Shown here piece by piece: positions 22,226 through 33,640 of a stretch of DNA of 64,000 bases. A model generated the notes under the pieces. That model was not told the DNA's origin. It saw only the letters and a list, made by a program, of their open reading frames with translations, and searched no databases. Numbering within the stretch: position 1 is the stretch's first letter; the number at the start of each line of letters is the position of its first letter. Location: assembly GCA_963082975.1 (NCBI GenBank), contig OY720346.1, positions 52,155,759-52,219,758 on the forward strand. Reading direction: 5' to 3'. A program made the translations under genes and the position numbers. Origin of the DNA: Labia minor (Eukaryota > Arthropoda > Insecta > Dermaptera > Spongiphoridae).

Positions 22226-22800
22226 TCATTTTATATTTGAAAATGGATAGACGATAAGAGAATAAAGTTGATCATAGTGACAGAAAATTCCATTGAAAAG
22301 CAAATTAGAATGGCAAGATATGAATTCGGTAGTATGAACGACGGGGGTGGGTAGGTGGGGGGGGTTAGTGAGAGATAAAAAGACAAAAGGAGGTGCAAAT
22401 AAAGCACGTAGGGTGTTGAAAATATGTTTTGACAGGAAGGAAATAACGAAAATTAAACCGAGAGAAGAGGAATGGTTGTGGAAGGGATGCAGGTGGGGTG
22501 AGGGAGGGGGGACACGACTGTAATGGAGGTGGCTCAGCTGAGCCAAAGAGATTGATAGTAATGGACTGAAGAGAGAGAGAGAGAGAGAGATGGAATGGAG
22601 AATGAAGAGGAAGAGGAGAAGAAGAAAGAAGAAGGTAACCATCGTTAATGTGATTGGACGTGGTCGCCGCCCTAAATTGCCCGAGTCCCTCTCCAAGAGA
22701 CCCTTCACATTTACTTGTCACGATGATTGGATCGATTGAGATTTTTTTTTCACCTCTCTCTCCAACCCTCAAACCAGGTTCACATTCAGAATCAACCATG
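22226..22800. other. Purine-rich low-complexity island
   Basis: The plus strand is G/A-rich with (GA)n near 22571-22590 and G-runs near 22350. Open frames on the minus strand are translations of the polypyrimidine strand and show no domain. GTGATTGGACG and GATGATTGGATCG (CCAAT-type on the minus strand) occur at 22650-22740. Confidence 0.35.
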
Positions 22801-23065
22801 AAATTAATTAAATTAAATTAATTAAATTATTAAATAAACTATTATATAAATTAATAAAATTTAATTCATGAGGATTTTATGACAATCATTAAATCATTTA
22901 TAATTTTAAAATTAATTATAATTAAAAATATACTACTAATATGTCAGAGAACATATACTCTTGGTTTGGAATTTATATTCTTTTATGAAAAATTATTAGA
23001 TAGGTAAGTTTAATGATTTTTATTATTTAGTAATTACCAAAGAATCCTCATGATTTAAAATTTAA

Positions 23066-23330
23066 GCACCTGGAACACCGACCCTTTAAAAATATTGATA
23101 TACAATTCTTTAATTATGTTATTTATTATAATTATTACATCATTACATCAATCTGATTAAAATGAATAGAACTTGGGGTCCTCAATAATAATAAATAATA
23201 TTAATAAAATTTAAATAATATTTTAATGAAAAAATATTAAAAATTATACAACAATCTAAAAATGAATTAATAAAAGAACAATGAATAAATAAATATAAAT
23301 TGTAAGTTAATAAAAAATAAGTCCGAACCG
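23066..23330 (-). repeat. SINE-like repeat S, copy S3
   Basis: It carries CACCTGGAACACCGACCC, then the AT-rich body with CATCAATCTGATTAAAATGA and AAAGAACAATGAATAAATAA, in the same order as S2. The tRNA head is missing: B2 begins where it should be. Confidence 0.55.
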
Positions 23331-23908
23331 ACGATGAAGTAAATTAATTTCCAGCTACAGAAACAATTTCAATTAATTTTAATATATCTATTAATGTAAT
23401 AAAAAACAGATAGGCATATAACATAAATATTTTTAATTTTATATTATTTAGAATATATATGTAAGACCAGGCTGTGACGCCATGAATGGCTGGATGACGT
23501 CATATAATTTAAAATTAAGAAAAAACTAATAAACTAATTTTTCTCGAGGATAAAATCAATACAAAGTGCATGACGTGGTGATATGTAAAAAATCTCCTCA
23601 TGTGAAATTTGGTGTGAAAATAACCCTTCCCTTCCTATCGTCGATCGCTAATACTACCAATTCCGGTTTCCGGATTTGTACCAAAAGTTGATCAATGCAT
23701 CATTCTGATGCATAAGTAAATATTCCAAATTTCATCAAAATCCGTTGAGCCGTTCAGGCTGTACACATCTATACGGACGGACGGACAGACATCATGTTAA
23801 AAATACTTTTTTCTGTTAAGAAAATGCATGATTCGTGGAGATATGTAAAAATCTCCACATGTGAAATTTGGTGTGAAAACAATACCTCCCTTACTATCGT
23901 CGGTCGGT
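23322..23908 (-). mobile_element. Repeat B, copy B2
   Basis: Inverted copy of B1 with the same order of modules, ending at CGTCGGTCGGT (23898-23908). The opposite terminus is worn (CCGAACCGACG). The GACG/GACA tract is at 23776-23791. Confidence 0.7.
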
Positions 23909-24780
23909 AAAAAACATAAAATTAAAAATTTTTAAATCTAGTTAATTTAGTGAATTTTATTAATTAATAGGCTACACTTTGTTAATTAATCATTTAACTC
24001 AAGTAATATTTAGAGTCAGAATTTGTATTTTTTTCAAAATTAGTGTTAATTATTTAATAATTTTTATATAAATTGTTACCTTATTGTATTTGCACATTAT
24101 ATAACACCATGACCTCATTGGTGGGCAAGAAATCAGAAGGATTACCAATTTTGTTTTGTTCTTTGAAAATATGGGCTTTTTTGAATTTCATGGAATTTCC
24201 ATTAAACTGTTGTTTAATTGGGTCTTAAAAATTTATAATTAGTTCCAAGTTTTGAGAAAATTCATTTCCTCTCCTTATCTCTTATATATCTATTATTCTA
24301 GCAAAAATTGTTTATATATTTGTAAATTTTTGAGATATTAAATCGCTCTATGGATTTTTTTGGAATTCACAAAAAAGAAAATTTTTATAAAGAAAAATTG
24401 ATCTGTATTGTGTGTGTGTGGTTTCAGCCTCCTGAAAAATCCTCTATTTTTTCTAAATTTAAAATAGTAAATTTAAATGGCGTCATCAACTACACCATCC
24501 ATATAGAAATTTGCCTTCTGTCATATACTTTTTTAATTGATATTGTATTAATTATTTTTTATATTTAAAATATTTTAAAATTTTTAATTTATATTCGAAA
24601 TAAAATTATAAATATTTATTTTAATAATATTTTATAATAAAATTACGAAATATATTTATCATTCCCACACCCAAAATAAAATATTATGAAGTTAGAGGCA
24701 TATAATACATATGAACAATTATAAACGAAGGAATTTCAAATAAATTGTTGATCTAATAATATTAAATTATATTATATTAA

Positions 24781-25098
24781 CTAGCTGCTCAGAGCGCCTT
24801 CGGCGCTCTTCACACCTAGACGGGGGCTCCGCCCCCTGTACCCCCGAGTGGTACATAGTATTTGCTTGACAGTAGTAAAAGGTTTTCATCCATTTTGTTT
24901 CAATCAGTATATTACATAAAACATTCATAGAGATATTTAAGAATACTGTGATATAATTAACGTCAAAATTTTTCGGTCAGACAGACAAATATAAAAAATT
25001 CTAAACTCACTTTTGGCTTCCAAAGATCATGAAAGGTCTGCAAAAAATTTTAAATTCTGAGCATTGTGCAGACAAAAACCTTTTTTTATATATATAGA
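24781..25098 (-). mobile_element. Mini-Helitron H2 (318 bp, termini only)
   Basis: On the minus strand it begins A|TCTATATATATAAAAAAAGG and TTTTTGTCTGCAC and ends with GAGCGCC-gaa-GGCGCTC, CTGAGCAG and CTAG|T. Only about 160 bp from each end of the family remain; the LINE remnant and middle modules seen in H1 and H3 are absent. It is an internal-deletion derivative. Confidence 0.75.
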
Positions 25099-25544
25099 TA
25101 ATAATAATAAAAAACATTTTAATAAATTTAAAAAATATACCCAATTTAAAAATGTCAAAAATTTAAAATAACTTTATATCATCATATTTTAATTTTTATA
25201 TATTTTCACTTCATAAAATACTAAATAATATTTTTTTTTATTATTCAATGATAAAATTTATATATTATTATATTATATACTAGCTGCTCAGAGCGCCTTC
25301 GGCGCTCTTCACACCTAGACGGGGGCTCCGCCCCCTGTACCCCCGAGTGGTACATAGTATTTGGTTGAAAGTAGTAAAAGGTTTTCATCCATTTTGTTTC
25401 AATCCGTATATTACATAAAACATTCATATCTTTTTGTGTTCTTATTCAAAATCTATTTTAATTTAATCAGTAAATTAATTATATATATTATTATTATTGT
25501 ATATGTTATATCTATCTATCTATGTGGCTCAAAGATACTCGAAA

Positions 25545-26290
25545 GTTCTTGGCCGCAACAACCACATTTCTCCAATTGTCCCTATCCTAAGCCCTTGTCC
25601 CATCTCTCTTACGTCCCTTCCTACGCGTCATTGGTTTTCCAAGCGGACGTTTTCCAATCGGTCTCCCCACCAATATCTTTTTCCTCTCCCATTCTAGCCA
25701 CGTGCCCTGCCTATCGCAGCCTTCTCGCTTTTATAACCCTAACTATATCTAGAGATGCATAGAGGTCATGCAATTCCTTGTTATGCTGTCTCCCCCATTC
25801 CCCGGTGACCTCATCTTTCTTTGGCCAATAAATGCAGGGAAGAATCCTATTCTCAAATACTCTGAATCTACTCTCATCTCCCAGGGTCATAGACCATGCC
25901 TCCCACCCATATAATGCAACAGGCAAAATAATTTTTTTATATATTCCCTTTGATAATAATTTTGAAGAGATAAGCCTCTTTATTGCAAGATAACAAGTCG
26001 TTTCCCGATTGCAACCCCGATTTAAATTCTTCTCAAATATTATTATCCTTCGTGATTACATTCAATTTTTCTACATATTCAAATTCTACATTTTGTATCT
26101 TAAGATTTTGTATGTTAATACTCTTCCTCTTTGTTACTAAATATTTTTTCTTATCACTATTAATTTCAAACCTCCATTAATTTTTCCTCGCTATCTGCAA
26201 TTGCAATTTCCTAATCTCCTATTATATTTAAGTCGTCTGGGTAACCTAACATTTTACAATTGATTTCCGCATCTTATTCTTTCTTTATTA
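25545..26290 (-). pseudogene. LINE reverse-transcriptase remnant with YPDD box, inside Helitron H3
   Basis: The longest of the LINE tails. Reading on the minus strand it starts near CKMLGYPDDLNIIGD, corresponding to the catalytic YADD box of reverse transcriptase with Ala changed to Pro. It runs through KIQNVEFEYVE and an intact stretch VALYGWEAWSMTLGDESRFR..DEVTGEW..HNKELHDLYASLD..RVIKARRLRWAGHVARMGE to GRDVRE-like and EKCGC sequences. Several stops and frameshifts occur. The motifs identify a non-LTR retrotransposon ORF2 (Jockey/RTE-type architecture); the clade is not resolved by eye. Confidence 0.75.
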
Positions 26291-27140
26291 CCTTCAAGAC
26301 AAATTTGAAGATCAAAATTTGAAAAAGTTTATGCTGATCTATATTGAATCATGTGTATGTTTTACTAAAGTCTACAAATAATTAGTGAACAGAAATATTG
26401 AATTCGTAGTTTTTTTCCTAATATCTGTCATAATGAAAATATCTTAATTAATGTTGATCGATTTGGCCTGAACCCGCAATGATATCTCCTAATATTTCCT
26501 CCGCTTATGGTTCTTAAGTATTTTCTATGTTATAATAATGAAATAGAGTAATATTTCTTGATCATTACATTTTGATATTTTATTTTCATTGCTAGATTAT
26601 TATTGAATATTTTTAATTATAATAAAACTTGAGAAAATGCAAAAATAGAGACTTGAGACAATTTATAAAAATTCACGGTATAAAACTATAGATAAATTAC
26701 CAATATATACATTCATTAATAGTATTAATTTAAATTAATTGATTTATTTGTTTTTTTATTATTAAGTTCATTTATTAATTTTTTTAGATCATAGTTATTT
26801 TCCTCCCTTAAAAGAAACTTATCTAATTCTGTGGTGCTAGGGGATTTGAAAATTATATTAGTCGCAATATGAAGATTTCGCTTACAGTTTTTCTGTCATG
26901 TCCGACCTCCGTCCAACAGTTATTTCCCTCAAGTTTCTTGATTCTCTTAATCATGTGATCTATATATTTAATTTTTTTTGATTCATTGTAATAAAATTTA
27001 AACAAATAAAAATTTTCACTTTGTTAATTTATATAAATTTCAATTTACACTGATTGTGAGTGATACGCTTTGCCAATACTCTGAATAATTTGTGTATAGA
27101 AATATTGAATGTTCTTAGCGAGATTTTTTAACCTTTCACT

Positions 27141-27576
27141 TTCATATAGAAAAGAAGAAATATTCAAATATATAGAAAGAATAAATAAAAATTAAGTTAA
27201 TATAAATATGATCTAAATATTTTATTAAATTAATGAAAATGGGAACTTTTAGAATAAATGATTTAATTGAATTGATATTTAAATATTAGAATTTAAAATA
27301 AAAAGGGAAATATTATAATTATTCTTTTATTGGGAATCGCTATGATAATTCATTGTTTGAAATAATTCCGCTAGGCCGACAGTGAGCCGCGAGCTGCTCT
27401 TGAATGAACAACACGGAGAATTATCTAAACTTTAAAAAATTAATTTCTGCGGTTATTGATAAGATATTAATAAAATTTATAGCCTATGTTACTCTAGAGG
27501 TATATAAGAATATTGTGATGTAATTTCAAAGAAATCGGTTCAGCCAATTCTGAGTCTATAAAATAGTAATTTTCCG

Positions 27577-27608
<32 letters not shown>

Positions 27609-27721
27609 TGAAAAATTCTAAAGTCACTTTTGGATTCTAGAGGTCATGAAACGCGAAGATATGCAAAAATTTTTAAATTCTGAGCAATGTGCAGACAAAA
27701 ACCTTTTTTTATATATATAGA
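27141..27721 (-). repeat. Helitron 5' module C, copy C1
   Basis: In Helitron orientation: TC terminus, GGTTTTTGTCTGCACATTGC, ATGACCTCTAGAATCCAAAA, (TGTC)n, GGCTGAACCGATTTCTTTGA, CCGCAGAAATTAATTTTTTA, GTTGTTCATTCAAGAGCAGC and an AT-rich part. Related copies lie at 9759, 24940, 27722 (internal part), 29090 and 39628. Confidence 0.7.
27576..27608. repeat. (GACA)n microsatellite in module C1
   Basis: About eight GACA units. The paralogous position in C3 (29515-29546) has a similar tract with one GACC variant, and C4 has almost none, so the length varies between copies. Confidence 0.85.
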
Positions 27722-29658
27722 TATTATAGAAAAGAAGAAATATTCAATTAAATAAAAAATAATTTATGATAAAAATATGATCTAATAAATATTTTATTAA
27801 ATTAATTAAAATGAGAACTTTTAGAATAAATGATTTAAATGCATTGATATTTGAATATTAGAATTTAAAATAAAAAGTGAAATATTATAATAATTCTTTA
27901 ATTGGGAATCGCTATGATAATTCATTGTTTGAAATGATTCCGCTAGGGACAGTGGACAGATTTCGCTTACAGTTTCTGTCATGTCCGACCTCCATCCAAC
28001 AGTTATTTTCTGTCAAGTTTTTTGCTTCTCTTAATCATGTGATCTATATATTTAATTTTTTTTGATTCATTATAATAAAATTTAAACAAATAAAAATTTT
28101 TACTTTGTTAATTTATATAAATTTCAATATAAACTGATTGTGAGTGATACGCTTAGCCAATACTCTGAATAATTTGTGTACAAAAATATTGAATGTTCTT
28201 AGCGAGATTTGATATAATGTTGTACGATTTGTCCTAAATCTGAATTAGAAGAAAATTATAAATTGCCTCCTCTTCCAGCCCAATTCATTTACCCACCCAC
28301 GTTGCATATGGCATCTAAATTTCTTAAAACTCCGTTTTTTTAATTTAAAATAGAAGGAGAGAAAGAGTTTTAAATTATATTCGAATAGTCTATATATTCT
28401 ATATATCAGTATTTTTTTTCTGAATTTAATAGCAAGTTGATTTTAAAAATTTTCCATTCTTAATGCATATGATTGATTACATGTGTTAAAATTTAAAAAA
28501 ATTCAAATATTCTAATTTTTATATTTATATACAATTTAATATTATTTTTTATTAATATCATATCAAAAAAAGAGAATTTATTAAAAATTAAAAATAAAAA
28601 AAGAAGCCTATTAATAAAAAATTGAATGGTGATTTAAATATTTTATTAAATTAATTAAAATGAGACCTTTTAGAATAAATTATTTAATTGAAATGATATT
28701 TAAATATAAGAATTTAAAAAAATATTATATTCTTTGTTTGGCAATTGTTATTTAATTATGTGCAACATGATTCGACTTGCACAGAGCATCGTTATTTTTT
28801 ATTAATATCACATAATAAAAATGAATCTTTTAAACATAATAAATAAAAAAGACATTTTAATAAATTTAAAAAATATGTATATCCAATTTAAAAATGTCAA
28901 AAATTTAAAACAACTTTATATCATCATATTTTAATTTTTATATAATATATATATATATATTTAGTAATTAATAATAGAGTAATTAAATTAAAATAAAAAA
29001 CAAAGATAATATAATTCAGTCATTTTAATTCAGGTTAAATAATTTTTTTTTTATTATTCAATGATAAAATTTATATATTATTATATATATATTATAGAAA
29101 AGAAGAAATATTCAATTAAATAAAAAATAATTTAAGATAAAAATATGATCTAATAAATATTTTATAAAATTAATTAAATTGAGAACTTTTAGAATAAATT
29201 ATTTAATTGAATTGATATTTGTATATTAGAATTTAAAATAAAAAGTGAAATATAATAATTCTTCGATTGGGAATCGCTATGATAATTCATTGTTTGAAAT
29301 GATTCCGCTAGGCCGACAGTGAGCCGCGAGCTGCTCTTGAATGAACAACACGGAGAATTATATAAACTTTAAAAAATTAATTTCTGCGGTTATTGTTTAG
29401 ATATAAATAAAATTTATAGCCTATGTTACTCTAGGGGTATATAAGAATATTGTGATGAAATTTCAAAGAAATCGGTTCAGCCAATTCTGAGTCTATAAAA
29501 TAGTAATTTTCCGGACAGACAGACCGACAGACAGACAGACAGACATGAAAAATTCTAAAGTCACTTTTGGATTCTAGAGGTCATGAAACGCGAAGATATG
29601 CAAAAATTTTTAAATTCTGAGCAATGTGCAGACAAAAACCTTTTTTTATATATATAGA
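27722..29658 (-). mobile_element. Older Helitron-related mosaic
   Basis: A minus-strand TC terminus (TCTATATATATAAAAAAAGG) lies at 29658 and leads into a full C module (C3, 29090-29658). Next come an AT segment (28850-29090), a partial C, the ~430 bp module shared with H1 (28230-28620), the ~255 bp module shared with H3 (27958-28215) and part of another C (27722-27955). The 25108-25279 segment is homologous to 28850-29090 and is the continuation of this last copy beyond H3. Its 3' end was not found. Confidence 0.55.
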
Positions 29659-29659
29659 T

Positions 29660-30470
29660 TATTATAATGTTTTTTAGATTTAATTATAAATAATATTAAT
29701 GATATTTGATTATTATAAATAAAGAAAAAATAACCTCCTTTCTTAATCTTCCTTTCTTAATAAAAATATAGACAAGTACAGGTGTCAATAATATAAAACT
29801 GAAGCATAACAACATATATATATATAAATATAATATAGGATCAAATATTTTATCAAGTAAATTGCAATATATTTTTCATCTGAAAATGAAAATCAAGTTA
29901 TTTTAATTAATTTGTACCATTTTAGGAAACAAATTTTTGATGGGTCAATTTTTAGAAAACCCATTTAACAATTGTAATAAATAATTAAAAAATTGTACAT
30001 TTTTTAAAGTTTATAATAATAAATTGTATAAATTTGTTAAAGGTTTGCAATAGCTCGGTGATCCAGGTACTGAATATAAATGGTTTTCTCTCCTATACTC
30101 CACAAACATGAAAATCAAATATGAAAATAAATATTCCAATGAATTAATAAAATGATTAGTTTTTATTTGTATATTTTAAATTTAACAATTTCACGAATAT
30201 AATAATAAAATAAATTAATTATATTATACCGATAAAACTCTCCCTTCACAGAAAAAGACATAAAATGTTTTTTAAATATGATAAAAGATATTTATTATAA
30301 AATTAATTTGAAATCATTATAAATATTTACTAAGAAAAGAGCTAATATATAATAAATACATAATCTGAAGTGAAAATTTATATATATATATATATATTTA
30401 TATTTTTAAATATATATATACGATATATATAAAACATAATATTGGCTAGAGTTATACTCTTTTTGAATTG
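29660..30470. other. AT-rich non-coding DNA
   Basis: No gene seen. Contains TA tracts near 29813 and 30380-30430. Confidence 0.5.
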
Positions 30471-30860
30471 ATTTCTCTGATGATAGAGATACAGAGATAG
30501 GGGAGGGGTTAAGGGGTGCTTTTCATTGAGCATTTCCATTGGCATTCAAGTGGCAGATCCCCTCGATGTCTTTTAAGTTGACGAGGTGTACCCCCTCCGC
30601 TCTCACTCATACACCCTCCCCCCACCCTTATAACCCTCTTCTTTAGAAGTCGCTGGGGCTGCTTCATGCCGCCGTATAGAATTAGCAAGTTTATTCGCCC
30701 TTCGAATTTATAGTTTCGAATCTTGCTGCTTTATCCGGGTATAAATATTCATATTAATTTTCAACCCTCCTTCATCATAGCTTCAAATTCAATCGTTAGC
30801 CTTTGATGTGCCACACCTCCCCCTCTCCGAAGCCATTGGCCAAGGTAGGTATCATTAAGG
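30470..30860. promoter_or_regulatory. GC-richer non-coding island
   Basis: Contrasts sharply with the AT-rich flanks. It has the CCTCGATGTC...GACGAGG hairpin (30557-30590) related to 6150-6180, CCCTCCCCCCACCC, GGTATAAATATT (TATA-like, 30738) and GCCATTGGCCAAGGTAGGTA. The last segment contains a splice-donor-like AAG|GTAGGT at 30844. No open frame of note. Possibly an enhancer, promoter or untranslated exon. Confidence 0.25.
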
Positions 30861-31170
30861 GAACCCAATATTATTACAATACATAAGGGAATTATAATTA
30901 ACTTATCAAATAATAAAATAATATTTTCATTTTATTTATTTTTATTTTTATTATTATTATTATTACTTATATATTTTATAAATTTATTCTTTCTTTACAA
31001 ATGCATCGATCCTTAAGAAAATTTGAAAAATTCTAGTCATCATTGATTGAAAATTTGGAGAAAATGAAGAATACAATTTGTTCGAATTAATAAAAAAAAT
31101 AAAAAAAAAACTATTAATATTATTATTATTATTTTATTCAAAACTGTTTAGAATCTGTTTTTTTTGTGAT

Positions 31171-31362
31171 ATGTGCTTTTTAAAAAATATTAATAAATAA
31201 AATGGCTTTAATATCAAAAAGTTAATTTAAAATATGCCATTTAATTAATAATAATAAAATAATTTCGTTATGTGCTTTTTAAAAAATATTAATAAATAAA
31301 ATGGCTTTAATATCAAAAAGTTAATTTAAAATATGCCATTTAATTAATAATAATAAAATAAA
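31171..31362 (+). repeat. Tandem duplication, period 99 bp
   Basis: Two nearly identical units starting ATGTGCTTTTTAAAAAATAT at 31171 and 31270. The units are the same to the end of the second, indicating a recent duplication. Confidence 0.9.
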
Positions 31363-31364
31363 TT

Positions 31365-32370
31365 CATTTGGAATTTTTTTTTAAAATTCGAAATTTTATA
31401 ACAAAAGTAACAATAATAGCAAGAATTATAGATTAATTACTGATGAAATTCTAAGCGTCTAAAATAAACTAATTTTTATATTCATTATCATAATTAATGA
31501 GAATTAATTGTATCAAAATAGATTTAAATTAATTAAATTTTATAAGATTTAATATAATGATTATTATATTATTATAAGAGATAAAAAATGTGTAATATTT
31601 TTTTTAGAGAATGTCGGTTTATTTTATTATTATACTTTCTTTTTTTTCAAGATGACATTTTTTAGTTATTTTTATCTCGCACCCTCTGATCCAATGAAGA
31701 GGGAAACCAAGAAGTGGCAGTAAATCAGATCTGGTGTAGAGGGGAGAAATTACGATGAGGGTGGCGCAAACGTAAATGAGGACGAATTGTCCAGGGCGGG
31801 TACTAACAAAAGAAGTTCACTCCCCCTTCCATACCCTTTTTATATTTCAACTTGTATCACTTTAGTTATAGTTAGTAAATAATATAGTTAAAACAAATAT
31901 GATTTAAATATGAAAAACAATTCTATCTTTAATTTTTATATCTAAATAAATTTTAAATGTCAATTTATTTTAAAAATAAAATAATTATTTAATTGAAAAC
32001 TATAAATTCTTGTAGTAAATATAATTTTAATAGAAAATAAATTTCAAAGAAATATGTAAATACATTTATATAAAATAAAAATAATATAATTTTTTAAAAA
32101 GATACATTTATGATTTTAATAATTTTTTGTAAATAACTTATTTGTTAAATAAATATATACATAATTACATACCTATAACACATACATTGTATATGCTATG
32201 TATGATTTTAACAAAATTATCTTTAAAATTTTATATTTCATCATCATAGGTAATTCTACAAAGCTGAAATATTGGTTAGGTATATAATGGGTTTTCTATA
32301 TATTATTGAAGAAAATCTGTAAAAATAAATAACAAATTTAATTTCGATCAAATAATTAGTGTATTTAAAT
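31365..32370. other. AT-rich DNA with a small GC-richer patch
   Basis: No gene seen. A patch at 31675-31850 (GTGGCGCAAACGTAAATGAG, GTCCAGGGCGGGTACT) stands out and could be regulatory. Confidence 0.35.
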
Positions 32371-32884
32371 TACGAGGCAGCTCAATAAGTGACTTTTTGA
32401 ATTTCTCGTCTCTTAAATGAAATGGCTACGCTACACTCCTCCTGTCAGCAGGCAACTTTAAGCGGACTACTTTCGAAATTTGAACTAACTGGGTCTTTTA
32501 GTTTTTGTTTGAGATCTATTAATAGCAGACTACCTCGTGATTGGAGAAGAAAATGGAAAAAAGTGAATTTCCATGAAAATCCATGATTTGGGATACGAAA
32601 TGCTTCCTCATCCGCCCTATTCTCCAAATTTCGCTACCATTTCTTGTTTCCAAACTTGGAAAAAATGGCTCGACATAAAGAGATTTGACTCCAACGATGA
32701 AATCATCTCAAAAACAAATCTAATTTGATTTCCTCGACAAATCTTATTTTTTGAAAGGGATAAAAAAATTGGAGAAACGTTGGAAGAAGTGTATAGAGCT
32801 CAAACGAAACTACGTTGAAAAATAAAATCATTTTTTATCCAAAAACTTGCGTTTCATTCAAAAAGTAACAGACTCATCGACGTA
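32371..32884 (+). mobile_element. Mariner-derived MITE (copy a, ~514 bp)
   Basis: Flanked by TA with inverted ends (CGAGGCAGCTCAATAAGTGA and, inverted, CGTCGATGAGTCTGTTACTT). The start of a mariner transposase (ATGGAAAAAAGTGAATTTC, MEKSEF) is fused directly to its C-terminal third (HPPYSPNFA.., KRFDSNDEIISK, EKRWKKCIELK-like end). A full mariner is about 1.3 kb, so most of the gene, including the first two catalytic aspartates, is deleted. The same join recurs in the other copies. Confidence 0.75.
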
Positions 32885-32942
32885 CTTCTATGCAAAAATA
32901 GGAGGAGTTCATTAAACGAGAAGAAAGTTTAAAAGAAAAAAT

Positions 32943-33153
32943 CTGGAGTGTCTCCACTCGGTTATCTCGCAAAATTGAATTGGATTAATTAGCATATATT
33001 ATATTTAAATTAAATTTAATTCATTAATTTATAAATTAAAATTAATAAATAATATTTATTAAACCAGCGCGTGTTTGGCTCTTTGTTGATGGCGCTACGT
33101 CACATTTGCAGTTAAAAAATTAATTCCCGTACTTTCAGCGATTCAATCAAGCT
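32943..33153 (-). repeat. Repeat A, 3' half (copy A4)
   Basis: Starts CTGGAGTGTCTCCACTCG on the plus strand (the 3' end of A inverted) and continues to the GCGATTCAATCAAGCTGA phrase, where it breaks directly into a mariner fragment. Confidence 0.8.
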
Positions 33154-33326
33154 GATGAAATCATCTCACAAATAAATACCTATTTTGATGAAAATTTTAT
33201 TTTTTGGAAGGCATAAAAAATTGGAGAAACGTTGGACGAAGTGTGTAGAACTAAAATAAAATAAGTTTTTATTCAAAAACCTGTTTTTCATTCAAAAAGT
33301 CACGAACTTATTGACCTGCTCTCGTA
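33154..33326 (+). mobile_element. Mariner 3' fragment (copy b) fused to A4
   Basis: It encodes the last part of the transposase (DEIISQINTYF.., EKRWTKCVE-like) and the end GAACTTATTGACCTGCTCTCGTA. The join to A4 lies at a shared CAAGCTGATGAAAT-type word, suggesting a micro-homology deletion or template switch. Confidence 0.65.
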
Positions 33327-33329
33327 CAA

Positions 33330-33640
33330 TTAATTTAACAGATTACAAAATTCTAAGATATTAATTAATTATTAATTTAAGAAATTGTGACATATGTAGT
33401 TTTGTTTATGGACATTTATACATAATAATATAATATAATCTATTTATTAATAATGAAAATATAAAAATACCAGACAATCACAAATTAATTTAATTAATTA
33501 TAACGAAATAATAATAATAATCATTAAACATAAAAGAATGTAATTAAAAACAAAGAATATAATGTACATAATATTTTTTATAAGATTTGTTTTCATAGCA
33601 GAGATAGCAGTCGTCATTTTCCGTTTCAAGACGAGAAGAT
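33330..33640. other. AT-rich non-coding DNA
   Basis: No gene seen. Confidence 0.5.

Larger units (their letters stand above)
25280..27721 (-). mobile_element. Helitron H3 carrying a LINE RT remnant (2442 bp)
   Basis: Minus-strand 5' end A|TCTATATATATAAAAAAAGG at 27721 and 3' end GAGCGCC-gaa-GGCGCTC, CTGAGCAG, CTAG|T at 25280. Removing it joins 27722 to 25279, giving TTTTCTATAATA|TATATA on the minus strand. The paralogous uninterrupted sequence exists at 29040-29105, so the insertion lies exactly between A and T without target duplication. It contains module C1, a ~255 bp module (26875-27130), and the LINE remnant in the sense direction. No Rep/helicase frame. Confidence 0.8.

Noticed and set aside
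22226-22799. Two overlapping minus-strand open frames of 144-160 codons
   Set aside because: They translate a polypyrimidine strand (Ser/Leu/Pro/Phe runs); no domain, no splice context.
27576-27608. Possible CRISPR-like direct repeats
   Set aside because: Simple GACA microsatellite without spacers; eukaryotic context.
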